Source of the DNA: UBA7374 sp965660635
Lineage (GTDB): Bacteria; Verrucomicrobiota; Verrucomicrobiia; Opitutales; Coraliomargaritaceae
NCBI GenBank assembly: GCA_965660635.1
Contig: CBFIAS010000008.1
Span: 1-52,950, forward strand
Reading direction: 5' to 3'
DNA: 52,950 nt
Shown: piece after piece, positions 7,069 through 14,932 of the stretch
Numbering within the stretch: position 1 is the stretch's first letter
Layout of the letters: every line of letters starts with the position of its first letter
Notes under the pieces: generated by a model
The model's database searches: none
What the model was told of the DNA's origin: nothing
What the model saw: only the letters and a program-made list of their open reading frames with translations
Program-made: the position numbers and the translations under genes

Positions 7069-8310
7069 ATGGAACCACCCCTCAAAATTGACTTAAAGGA
7101 ATTACAACGCGACTGGATCGAGGGTATTTCCGTCGAGGCGTTTTCTGCCCTGGTGCGTGAGCAGGCAGCTCGTTTTGCAGCAAGCGATGTGTTTGCAGAG
7201 CGGGGGGTCTTACTGGCGGAGCGGGATCCGGTTCGATTTGCGGCGGCGTTCTTTGCCGGGCTTTCGCTGGAGCTGCCGATGATTCTGGCGAACCCGGACT
7301 GGGGGAGCGGGGAGTGGGCGGAGTTGAAGGGGTTGGTCCATCCGGCGATGGTTATTGGCAACGTGCCCGTTGATTCGACGGCCTGGGAGGGCGTCCGACA
7401 TCCGCAACCGGGTGAGATTTTAATTCCCACGGGAGGAACCACCGGCGGGGTGAAGTTGGCGGTTCACAACTGGAACAGTTTGCTCGCCGCCAGCCGGGGG
7501 CTGCATGAATTTCTTGGAGATGGCCCGATTCACTCCTCTTGTTTGCTACCGCTCCATCATGTCAGTGGGCTGATGCAACTGGTGCGGTCTTTTGCCACGG
7601 GCGGGCAGATTCGTTTTGATGGGGAAGTAACGAAGGGTTATTGCCTCTCACTCGTGCCGACCCAGTTGAAGCGCTGGCTCTCGGACGGGGCTGCGGTGGA
7701 ACGCCTGCGGACTGCCCGGGCGGTCTTTGTCGGCGGTGCGGCCCTGACGGAAAGACTGGCATCCCGCGCGCGCGAATTGCGCCTGCCAATTGTCCCTGTC
7801 TATGGCATGACCGAGACTGCAGCGATGGTTGCAGCAGTTTCTATAAAAGATTTTCTCAATGAAGACAACGCGGGAGCTGTGCCTCTGGGCGGGGCGAAAA
7901 TCGATGTCGATCCCGACGGAGGCATTCGCGTGCAGAGTCCCGCTTTGTTCAAGGGGTATCACGGGCGGGAGCCGATTGATTTGTCGGCAGGCTTTCGCAC
8001 AGGTGACCGGGGCCGTCTTGATGGTCGGGGCCGACTGCACGTACTTGGGCGGATGGATCGTTTGATCAACAGTGGTGGCGAGAAAGTCGATCCGGCTGAA
8101 GTGGAAGAGGCGCTGTTGCAAATGACGGGCATCCGGGGCGCGCGCGTTGTCGGCGAGCCGGATGCGGAGTGGGGCCAGATCGTGGTGGCTTACCTGCAAG
8201 GTGAGGCGACACTGGATGCCGGGGCCATCCGCGGGCAGTTGAAAGAGAAGTTGAGTCCCCACAAGGTGCCGAAGCGCATCGAGCGGGTAGATGTCCTGCC
8301 GCCCGGATGA
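7069..8310 (+). CDS. menE: o-Succinylbenzoate-CoA ligase, C-terminus apparently frameshifted
   Basis: 413 aa. An ANL-superfamily adenylate-forming enzyme which, next to menC, is best read as MenE; it activates o-succinylbenzoate to its CoA ester for menaquinone synthesis. Motifs: IPTGGTTGGVK (P-loop, about residue 123), VPVYGMTETA, FRTGDRGRLDGRGRLHVLGRMDRLINSGGEKVDPAEVE (hinge and start of the mobile C-domain). The protein ends ...VDVLPPG, exactly where family members continue LPRxxxGKxxR with the catalytic Lys. A GKSSR word follows in another frame (8322-8336), so an indel at about 8300-8310 seems to have removed the last strand. The alternative frame runs on to about 8450 and overlaps the convergent mazF. 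A sequencing error or a real loss are both possible. Confidence 0.85.
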   Translation: MEPPLKIDLKELQRDWIEGISVEAFSALVREQAARFAASDVFAERGVLLAERDPVRFAAAFFAGLSLELPMILANPDWGSGEWAELKGLVHPAMVIGNVPVDSTAWEGVRHPQPGEILIPTGGTTGGVKLAVHNWNSLLAASRGLHEFLGDGPIHSSCLLPLHHVSGLMQLVRSFATGGQIRFDGEVTKGYCLSLVPTQLKRWLSDGAAVERLRTARAVFVGGAALTERLASRARELRLPIVPVYGMTETAAMVAAVSIKDFLNEDNAGAVPLGGAKIDVDPDGGIRVQSPALFKGYHGREPIDLSAGFRTGDRGRLDGRGRLHVLGRMDRLINSGGEKVDPAEVEEALLQMTGIRGARVVGEPDAEWGQIVVAYLQGEATLDAGAIRGQLKEKLSPHKVPKRIERVDVLPPG

Positions 8311-8341
8311 TGGCGGTATTGGGGAAGTCGAGCCGCCTAGC

Positions 8342-8665
8342 CTACGGAGCAAACAGTTCAGAAAGCGAATCCAACACCTTGCTCTGCGTCACATGTGACA
8401 AGGTTCCGAGCCTCTTTACGATCCGGGATCTACCAATGGTTCGCATCTGATCCAAAATAATCTGCCCTTGAATGCCTTGAAACTGACAGGAAATCCGGGT
8501 CGGGTACGAGTTTCCCTTGGATGTCATCGGTGCAACAATCACGGTGGAAATGTGGCGGTTCATCTCGTCGGGTGACAGGACAACACAGGGTCTGGTTTTC
8601 TTCATTTCGCGTCCCTTTGTTGGGTCGAGAGACACGAGGAAGACATCAAACCGGTTTATTTCCAT
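8342..8665 (-). CDS. mazF: MazF/PemK-family endoribonuclease toxin
   Basis: 107 aa. MazF toxins cut single-stranded RNA at short motifs. The sequence shows the fold's signature: RFDVFLVSLDPTKGREMKKTRPCVVLS, a VIVAPMTS strand, and the QIILDQMRTIGRSRIVKRLG segment. It starts 10 nt inside the 3' end of the antitoxin gene and is convergent with menE, whose in-frame stop lies 31 nt away. Confidence 0.93.
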   Translation of the reverse strand: MEINRFDVFLVSLDPTKGREMKKTRPCVVLSPDEMNRHISTVIVAPMTSKGNSYPTRISCQFQGIQGQIILDQMRTIGRSRIVKRLGTLSHVTQSKVLDSLSELFAP

Positions 8666-8913
8666 TGCCAGTTGGATTCGTCCCAGTCGTTCGACAGGCC
8701 TTCGAAATCGGTCAGGACTCCATCTTCCTTTCTTTGCGCCATCGACTCGAATGCCGCTTCCCAGTTCTTCCTCGCCTGATGAGAAGGCCGAACGACCAGT
8801 CGATCCTCTTCGATTTCCAGTTCGACTTCATCGGTGAAGCCGCATTGCTCAAAGACCGGCTTAGGTATCCGGATTCCCCGGGAATTGCCGATTTTTACGA
8901 TGGGTGCTTTCAT
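8656..8913 (-). CDS. mazE: MazE/AbrB-family antitoxin
   Basis: 85 aa from ATG 8913; a GTG at 8919 would add two residues. MKAPIVKIGNSRGIRIPKPVFEQC is the SpoVT/AbrB swapped-hairpin DNA-binding domain of MazE (GNSRGIRIPK). The acidic C-terminus (DFEGLSNDWDESNWQ) is the usual toxin-binding tail. It neutralises the adjoining MazF and should repress its own promoter. The upstream DNA is a YefM relic instead of an ordinary spacer. Confidence 0.92.
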   Translation of the reverse strand: MKAPIVKIGNSRGIRIPKPVFEQCGFTDEVELEIEEDRLVVRPSHQARKNWEAAFESMAQRKEDGVLTDFEGLSNDWDESNWQWK

Positions 8914-9118
8914 GTTCACACAATGTAATTACTGCGGGCCGGGCGTAAGAGCTTTTTTCTTTGCCTTCTTTCAGTTGCTGGATGGACTCGAGGAGTCTGC
9001 GGGCGTTCTTCGGACTGTGGAGCAGGTATGGCGTCCCCTTCATCGATTTGTAGTCAAGGTTCGAAGGAAGATGGAAATTCTCTTTTGCCAGTTGAGGCAA
9101 GTTCAGTAATTCTGCATG
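8861..9118 (-). pseudogene. YefM antitoxin C-terminal remnant
   Basis: On the minus strand, codons around 9055-8950 read DYKSMKGTPYLLHSPKNARR then LLESIQQLKEGK, matching the conserved YefM tail (YNSLMET.YLLSSPKNAERLLESI). No N-terminal DNA-binding half is present: about 20 codons upstream of the match the frame meets the TAG stop of the preceding lipoprotein gene. Downstream the frame runs on past the expected end into mazE. It is best read as the leftover of a lost YefM-type module onto which mazEF now abuts; a short expressed peptide from a TTG at 9100 cannot be excluded. Confidence 0.6.
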
Positions 9119-9121
9119 AGC

Positions 9122-9898
9122 CTAATTTGCAGTCTTTGATTTCAATGCTTCCATCAGCTCAAGCATCATCTGCTTTGCTTCGGGAACTAGCTTCAGGGCC
9201 GTGGCGATCTGATTTAGATCCGCGAGGTTGCCCTGCTTGTCGTAGCTGGTGAAGGTCGCTGACAATTCCTTGTCGTTCAGGGTCGCAGATGCGGTCCCGT
9301 AAGGGTAGCCTGTGCGGATATCCATCAGCAGGCAATTCGCATAGCCGGTTGTCTGGATGCTTTTTGATGGGATGAAATAGGCTCCGATGATGGTCCAGTC
9401 CGCGACCGAGGAGGCGAGAGTCGTGGATTTTGTTTTCGAAAACACTTCGTAGATCAGAACAACGTCGAGGTGCTGCCGTGCAGCGCCCAGCCGGATCTTC
9501 CGGAAGATCTCCTGGGGGGCGAAACTAGCGGCAGGATTTGCCGGTGCCTTGTAGACGGATTCTGCGATCAGGGCGCTAACAGGAAGAAACTCGCCAAAGT
9601 CCGATCCGAGATCGGTTCGCAGATTATCCCAAGCCTCGACCTCCTCGACGGAAAGGTTGACGATTCTGCCGTTGAAGAGCTTAGCCAGTCCGATTCTCGC
9701 TGGGAAGCGCAAGGTGGGTTCTATATTGGCGACATCTTTGACCTCCTCGTCGATACTCGAGGAGCCTCCGCCCATGGGGGTTGGATACCGGGACAGGTAA
9801 TCCTGGCCGGAAGTCGTCTGGGTGGTGTGTGACTGGCAGCCCGCAAACAGAAGGAAAGCTGCAATGCCTGCAAGCAGTACGGAGGTTTTGTGTTTCAT
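9122..9898 (-). CDS. Predicted lipoprotein of unknown function
   Basis: 258 aa from ATG 9898. MKHKTSVLLAGIAAFLLFAGC is a signal peptide with lipobox LFAGC, so the mature protein starts at Cys21. The rest is soluble alpha/beta in character: LRFPARIGLAKLFNGR, an EFLPVSALIAES segment, a DVVLIYEVFSKTKS strand and LLMDIRTGYPYGTASA. This pattern reminds me of the family annotated as 'rhombotarget lipoprotein', but I see no C-terminal GlyGly sorting tail, so I leave it unnamed. The upstream extension to 10048 in the same frame lacks character and is rejected. Confidence 0.8.
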   Translation of the reverse strand: MKHKTSVLLAGIAAFLLFAGCQSHTTQTTSGQDYLSRYPTPMGGGSSSIDEEVKDVANIEPTLRFPARIGLAKLFNGRIVNLSVEEVEAWDNLRTDLGSDFGEFLPVSALIAESVYKAPANPAASFAPQEIFRKIRLGAARQHLDVVLIYEVFSKTKSTTLASSVADWTIIGAYFIPSKSIQTTGYANCLLMDIRTGYPYGTASATLNDKELSATFTSYDKQGNLADLNQIATALKLVPEAKQMMLELMEALKSKTAN

Positions 9899-10151
9899 GG
9901 TTTCTGTGATATGCCTTTGAGCACCGACCCGAGGAATGGACGGAGTCATGCGCGTTGAAATTCGTGGCGGCCTCTCATATTTGCCCGTGCGGGATAAAAG
10001 TCCATAATAAATTGAAAAGACTACAAAATAACGGATGAAAAAGCCCATTTTTCCCGTGGCATTGGGTTCTATTTAGCCGGTAGCGTGCGAACCGGGATGG
10101 CAGAATAATTCAGGGGGGCGACATGCGCTGCAAAGGAGACTTGATGGCTGC

Positions 10152-10463
10152 TCAGTGCTCTCTCTGAACCAGTTCTTCCTGGATAGATGCTGGATTGCTC
10201 CGCATGTCAAGAATCGCTCCGACTCGGCCCACATCGTTCGTTATGTCGTAATAGATAGCAAATGGGAATCGTTTGGAAAGCAACCTGTAGAAACCAAATC
10301 TTTTGCTGTGAATGCCCGCGTGGATCCTCAGCGATTCGATGTCAGAGAAAAGGCTATCGATGAAATAAAGCCCCGCATCCTCTTCCAGCGCATTGTAAAA
10401 CTCTCTTCCAGCCCGCAGATCCTCCGAGGCCTGTTTCAGGGTGATGACTCTACGGGTCCGCAT
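10152..10463 (-). CDS. ParE/RelE-family toxin
   Basis: 103 aa from ATG 10463. RRVITLKQASEDLRAGREFY, a helix pair, then SDIESLRIHAGIHSKRFGFY and RFPFAIYYDI followed by VGAILDMRSNP reproduce the RelE/ParE fold (R.L..FP..IYY strand, final RxNP-type strand). The family either cleaves mRNA on the ribosome or inhibits gyrase; which applies here is not evident. The start overlaps the antitoxin stop by one nucleotide (TGATG). Confidence 0.88.
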   Translation of the reverse strand: MRTRRVITLKQASEDLRAGREFYNALEEDAGLYFIDSLFSDIESLRIHAGIHSKRFGFYRLLSKRFPFAIYYDITNDVGRVGAILDMRSNPASIQEELVQREH

Positions 10464-10675
10464 CAGCGATGGCGCTCCCGGAGTTCCTTGATGCTCAGGT
10501 ATCTGGCGTCCGGCGAGTCCATGATTTCTTTTCTCTTCTGCAGGATGCCTTCGTGCCAATGCGGGGAAACCGGCTCGATTTTCTCGCGATGAAGGGAGTC
10601 CCAGATCTGCTCCATCACCTCAAGTCTCTCCCGGACAGTCATTCTCTGGATTTCCGTAATGCTCATGGTTTTCAT
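10463..10675 (-). CDS. Addiction-module antitoxin (TIGR02574-like)
   Basis: 70 aa from ATG 10675 (MKTMSITEIQRMTVRERLEVMEQIWDSL). The ERLEVMEQIWDSL helix, VSPHWHEGILQKRK and a short C-terminal tail rich in Arg are typical of the small 'putative addiction module component' proteins that pair with ParE/RelE toxins. The toxin follows directly with a 1-nt overlap. It is divergent from polX, with about 94 nt between the starts. Confidence 0.85.
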   Translation of the reverse strand: MKTMSITEIQRMTVRERLEVMEQIWDSLHREKIEPVSPHWHEGILQKRKEIMDSPDARYLSIKELRERHR

Positions 10676-10769
10676 GATGGAGATTCCAGCAATGGTGGCA
10701 AGCGGCTCTTTGCCGGCCGGCCCGGTCATCGGTGCTTGTCAGGAAAGTGCCTGGGGCTAGGCTGTGCGG

Positions 10770-12512
10770 ATGGATAAAGCGGACATTGTCGGGGTATTGG
10801 AAGAGATCGCGGTTTTGCTGGAGTTGAAGGGGGAGAACCCGTTCAAGATCCGGGCGTATGCGAGCGGGGCGCGGGTGCTGGAAACCATGGAGGCCGATCT
10901 GGGCGAGTTGATCGCGGAGGGCAGCCTGGGTTCGATGAAAGGGATTGGCAGTGCGCTGGTGGACAAGATCGAGACGCTTCATGCAACCGGTGAATTAGCT
11001 TTTTATGATAAACTGAAGGCTTCAATTGCACCGGGCCTGATTGAGATGCTGGAGATTCCGGGACTTGGGGGGAAGAAGGTGAAGCGGCTGCACGATGCAC
11101 TGGGGGTCGAGAGTGTGGAGGCGTTGAAAGCGGCTTGTGAAGAGGGCCGGGTAGCGGGCTTGAAGGGTTTCGGGGCGAAGTCGGCGGCAAAGATCCTGAG
11201 CGGGATCGAGAATCGTGCGGCTTATGCGAAGCGTCATCTTTGGTGGACGGCGAATGAGCGGGCCAAGCCGATCCTGTCGGGTTTGCGGGAATTGCCGGGA
11301 GTCGAGCGGGCGGAAGCGGCGGGTAGCCTGCGCCGCTTGAAAGAGACGGTGGGGGATCTGGATTTTATTGTGGCTTCGCGCGAGCCGGAGCCGGTGATGG
11401 AATGGTTTACGGGCTTGCCGGAGGTGGGCGAGGTCACGGCGAAGGGGCAGACGAAGTCGAGTGTGCGCTTCGAGTCGGGCCTGCAGGCGGACTTGCGGGT
11501 AGTGCCGCCGGAACAGTTCGCCTTTGCGCTGCATCATTTCACGGGATCGAAGGAGCACAATGTAGCGATGCGGCAACGGGCTTTGGCGGCGGGTTACAGC
11601 TTGAGCGAGTGGGGTTTGACGAAAAAGGATGGCGAGGATGCAGGGCCGTCTTCTTTGGGGATTTCTACAGAGAGGGATTTATTTGCATTTCTGGGTTTGC
11701 CGGAGATTCCGCCGGAGTTACGGGAGGGTCTGGGTGAACTGGAAATCGAGGAAGTGCCGCCCTTGGTCGAGGCGGGGGCGATCCGCGGGGTTTTCCACAA
11801 TCATACGAATGCTTCGGACGGACGGGCGACGATTGAAGAGATGGCTGCGGCTGCGGCTGCGCTGGGCTTCGAGTATTTGGGGCTGGCAGATCACTCGAAG
11901 AGCAGTGTGCAGGCGAACGGTCTGGATGACGCCCGGGTCCTGAAGATGGTGGAGAGCATCCGGGCGTTTAACGAATCGGGTGTATCAGCGGTGCATGTCT
12001 TTGCGGGGATTGAGTGCGACATCCTGCCGGATGGTTCGCTGGATCTTGCGGATGAAACGCTGGCTGGGCTGGATTATGCGGTCATGTCGGTGCACTCGGC
12101 ATTCAGTCAACCGGAAGGGGAGATGACGGCTCGGGTGATCCGGGCGATTGAACATCCGGCCACGACGATGCTGGGGCATCCGACCGGGCGGCTTCTCCTG
12201 CGGCGCGAGCCGTACCGGATCGATCTGGAGAAGGTGATTGATGCGGCGATTGCCAACGAGGTGATCATTGAGATCAATGCGAATCCGCAGCGCCTGGACA
12301 TGGACTGGCGTCACTGGCGGCGGGCGGCCGAGCGGGGACTGGTCTGTGCGATTAATCCGGACGCCCACCAGACTTCGGGGCTGGGCTATTTCCATGCCGG
12401 GGTGAATATCGCGCGGAAGGGCTGGCTGGCACCAGAGCAGGTCTTGAACACGCTTTCCGCGGAGGCAGTGAAGGAGAGGTTCGCCCGCCGGGCGGGGGCG
12501 AACCGGAGGTGA
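10770..12512 (+). CDS. polX: Family X DNA polymerase with PHP domain
   Basis: 580 aa from ATG 10770 (a GTG two codons earlier is also open). Bacterial PolX fills short gaps in base excision repair and its PHP domain gives a Mn-dependent 3'-5' exonuclease or AP-endonuclease activity. Order: helix-hairpin-helix motifs (GSMKGIGSALVDKI, EIPGLGGKKVKRL, LKGFGAKSAAKI), nucleotidyltransferase site GSLRRLKETVGDLDFIV with the Asp pair and a third Asp in LQADLRVV, then from residue about 341 the PHP domain with FHNHTNASDG, LADHSKS, GIECDI, SVHSAF, GHPTG and NPDAH. All metal ligands appear present. Confidence 0.96.
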   Translation: MDKADIVGVLEEIAVLLELKGENPFKIRAYASGARVLETMEADLGELIAEGSLGSMKGIGSALVDKIETLHATGELAFYDKLKASIAPGLIEMLEIPGLGGKKVKRLHDALGVESVEALKAACEEGRVAGLKGFGAKSAAKILSGIENRAAYAKRHLWWTANERAKPILSGLRELPGVERAEAAGSLRRLKETVGDLDFIVASREPEPVMEWFTGLPEVGEVTAKGQTKSSVRFESGLQADLRVVPPEQFAFALHHFTGSKEHNVAMRQRALAAGYSLSEWGLTKKDGEDAGPSSLGISTERDLFAFLGLPEIPPELREGLGELEIEEVPPLVEAGAIRGVFHNHTNASDGRATIEEMAAAAAALGFEYLGLADHSKSSVQANGLDDARVLKMVESIRAFNESGVSAVHVFAGIECDILPDGSLDLADETLAGLDYAVMSVHSAFSQPEGEMTARVIRAIEHPATTMLGHPTGRLLLRREPYRIDLEKVIDAAIANEVIIEINANPQRLDMDWRHWRRAAERGLVCAINPDAHQTSGLGYFHAGVNIARKGWLAPEQVLNTLSAEAVKERFARRAGANRR

Positions 12513-12633
12513 GGAAGTTGTGCTTGATCAGTGGGAGAAAAGTTGCATGCTTTTAGCCACAATTTTACTGCCTTAATTGCCCGGTCGTTTGCAACGTACC
12601 CCACCGGTCGATTCAATCACAGGTGTATACCGA

Positions 12634-14160
12634 ATGTTGAACGACGCAATAACTTGGGTCTGCGCTGGGATTCTTGCCGGCTCGTTGGCCTGTGTCTGGA
12701 TTCTGCGACGCCGCTGTAACCGGCGCGTGGAAGCATTGCACCTACAGTATGATGTTGAGGCACGGGAGGAGCGTCTGGCCCTGAAGGAGGAGCGCGGCAA
12801 TCTGGACTTGGCCTACCGTGACCGGGAGGCCGAGTTGGAGCGCGCGGTGATGGCGCGCCAGCAGGAGGTCGAGTCCCGCGAGCGGGAATTGTCCCGGCTG
12901 GAGGAGCGGTTGAAGAAAGAGCGTGAGTCCATCGCGCAGAAGCAGGTTGCCATCGCGGATCGTCAGTCGGAACTGGAGGAATCCGCCCTCGAAGCGGAAA
13001 AGTCACGCCGGTTGTACAAGTTGAAGTTGTACGAGGCATCTCAGTTGGATGCGGAGGAGGCCCGCTCCCGGATTCTCCGCGAGACGGAGCAGGATTGCCG
13101 TGAGGAGATCCAGGCACAGCGCCGGAAGCTGCTCAGCCGCTCGGACACGGAATTGATGGAAGAAGCCCGCCGCATCCTGTTGGCATCCATGCAGCGGATC
13201 ACCTCAAAGCCGTTGAACGATGCCACGGCCACGGTGGTCGCTTTGCCCGGTGAGGAAATGAAGGGCCGGATCATTGGCCGGGAGGGCCGTAACATAAGGA
13301 CTTTTGAGCACAGCACGGGGACGACCCTGATGATCGACGAAGCTCCCGACTCCGTTCTAGTCTCGAGTTTTGATCCGGTGCGCCGGGAAGTCGCCCGGCT
13401 CGCGCTGGAAGCGCTGGTACGGGACGGGCGCATTCATCCCGCCAATATCGAGGCGGCGGTGGCGCAGGCCGAGGAAGACATGTCTGCGAGCATCATCGGG
13501 CACGGCGAGGCTGCCTTGCGGGAGCTTCGGCTGAGCAAGGTGCATCCGGAGATTGTCGGCCTTCTGGGCAAGCTGCACTACCGTCTCTCGAACAACCAGA
13601 ACACGCTGGCGCATTCCGTGGAGGTCGGCCATCTCTGCGCCTTGATCGCGGCGGAGCTCGGCCTGAATCCGGATCTGGCCAAGCGCGCCGGCCTCTTCCA
13701 CGACATCGGCAAGGCCCTGAACGAGGAACATGGCGGGAGCCACGCCATCGCTGGATCGAATCTGGTCAAGCAGCATGGCGAGGATCCCCGCGTGGTCAAC
13801 GCGGTGGCGGCCCACCATAAGGAAGTGCCCTCGGAGAGTGCCTATGCCGGGCTCGTCATGGTGGCTGATTCATTGTCTGCGGTGCGCCCGGGGGCGCGCT
13901 CGTCTTCGATCGACGGCTTTATCCAGCGCGTCCGCAGCATTGAGCAGATCGCCATGGAGCACGCTGGCGTGGTCGATGCTTATGCGATCCTGGCGGGGCG
14001 CGAGGTGCGGGTGATTGTCGAGCCGGGCAAGATCGATGAGGATTCTGCCCGCATGGTGGCCCGCAACATCCGCAAGCGTATCGAGAACGAGTTGAACTAT
14101 CCCGGATCGATCGAGATCACAGTGATCCGGGAGCAGCGCTTCCAGGAGACAGCTGTTTAG
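12634..14160 (+). CDS. rny: Ribonuclease Y
   Basis: 508 aa from ATG 12634. RNase Y is a membrane-bound endoribonuclease that initiates mRNA decay. Domains: an N-terminal membrane helix (residues about 4-24, ITWVCAGILAGSLACVWIL), a long charged coiled coil (about 30-190), a KH domain (GRIIGREGRNIRTFEHSTG), and an HD domain with HSVEVGHLCALIAAELG (about 327) and LFHDIGKALNEEHGGSH (HD at about 355) plus AAHHKEV. The C-terminal ...GSIEITVIRE matches the family end. It is followed 6 nt later by the end of the convergent peptidase gene. Confidence 0.97.
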   Translation: MLNDAITWVCAGILAGSLACVWILRRRCNRRVEALHLQYDVEAREERLALKEERGNLDLAYRDREAELERAVMARQQEVESRERELSRLEERLKKERESIAQKQVAIADRQSELEESALEAEKSRRLYKLKLYEASQLDAEEARSRILRETEQDCREEIQAQRRKLLSRSDTELMEEARRILLASMQRITSKPLNDATATVVALPGEEMKGRIIGREGRNIRTFEHSTGTTLMIDEAPDSVLVSSFDPVRREVARLALEALVRDGRIHPANIEAAVAQAEEDMSASIIGHGEAALRELRLSKVHPEIVGLLGKLHYRLSNNQNTLAHSVEVGHLCALIAAELGLNPDLAKRAGLFHDIGKALNEEHGGSHAIAGSNLVKQHGEDPRVVNAVAAHHKEVPSESAYAGLVMVADSLSAVRPGARSSSIDGFIQRVRSIEQIAMEHAGVVDAYAILAGREVRVIVEPGKIDEDSARMVARNIRKRIENELNYPGSIEITVIREQRFQETAV

Positions 14161-14166
14161 GCGAGA

Positions 14167-14835
14167 TTAGCGGCGCTGGGCAAGCAAGTAGAGCAGCCAG
14201 CCGAGGCTGGAGACGAAGGCAGCGACATAGGTGTAGGCGGCTGCATCGAGGGTCTTGTTAACGCCTTCCAACTCATCCTGCTCGACGATGCCCAGGTTGA
14301 CCAGTTGGGCCTTGGCGCGCTTGCTGGCGTCAAACTCGACCGGAAGGGTGACCAGTTGGAAAACGGTGAGGACGAGGTAGATGAAGATGCCGAGCATGAG
14401 GAACATGCCGGAGCGGGGGCCCATGAGGAACAAGCTGCCCATGATGAAGATGGGGAGCAACTGAGAGGCGAAGCCGGTGATGGGGACAAGGGCCATGCGC
14501 AGGTTGAGCGGGGCGTAGGCCTGCTTGTGCTGGATGGCGTGCCCGGCTTCGTGGGCGGCCACGCCAAGGGCGGCCAGGCTGGTGCCGCGGTAGTTTTCCT
14601 CGCTCAGGGCAAGCCGCTTGTGGGTCGGGTCGTAGTGGTCAGTGAGGGTGCCGTGGCACTGGACAATTTCCACGTCGTCGATGCCTGCGCTGGACATGAC
14701 GGCCTGCGCAGCCTCGTAGCCGGTGATGCGCCCGCGCGAGGGCACCTGGATGTATTTCGAGTAGGTGCCTTTGACTTTCATCTGGGCCCAAAGCCCGACG
14801 ACAAATGGAATGATGATGAGAAACAGGTAGTCCAT
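14167..14835 (-). CDS. Membrane zinc metallopeptidase (YugP/DUF2268-like neutral Zn peptidase)
   Basis: 222 aa. The zinc site HEAGHAIQHKQAY (HExxH, about residue 92) is surrounded by hydrophobic helices: an N-terminal MDYLFLIIIPFVVGLWAQM anchor and three further membrane segments in the C-terminal half (ALVPITGFASQLLPIFIMGS, MFLMLGIFIYLVLTVFQLV, TYVAAFVSSLGWLLYLLAQ). Length and layout match the 'zinc metallopeptidase' YugP family of about 225 aa. Its substrate is unknown. It stands alone, convergent with rny. Confidence 0.9.
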   Translation of the reverse strand: MDYLFLIIIPFVVGLWAQMKVKGTYSKYIQVPSRGRITGYEAAQAVMSSAGIDDVEIVQCHGTLTDHYDPTHKRLALSEENYRGTSLAALGVAAHEAGHAIQHKQAYAPLNLRMALVPITGFASQLLPIFIMGSLFLMGPRSGMFLMLGIFIYLVLTVFQLVTLPVEFDASKRAKAQLVNLGIVEQDELEGVNKTLDAAAYTYVAAFVSSLGWLLYLLAQRR

Positions 14836-14932
14836 GGATGTGATTGCTGAATGGTTTTAATGCACTTTATAGAACAGTGAGTAGCACAATCCGTTCCCTT
14901 GGCAAGCGCAGGACGGCGAACCTTGTTGGAAA

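Noticed and set aside
9899..10048. N-terminal extension of the lipoprotein gene by 50 residues
   Set aside because: The signal peptide with lipobox begins at ATG 9898; the upstream part would put it inside the protein.
12542..12570. TTGCAT plus TACTGC, 17 nt apart, as a promoter for rny
   Set aside because: The -10 match is too poor to report as a feature without transcript data.
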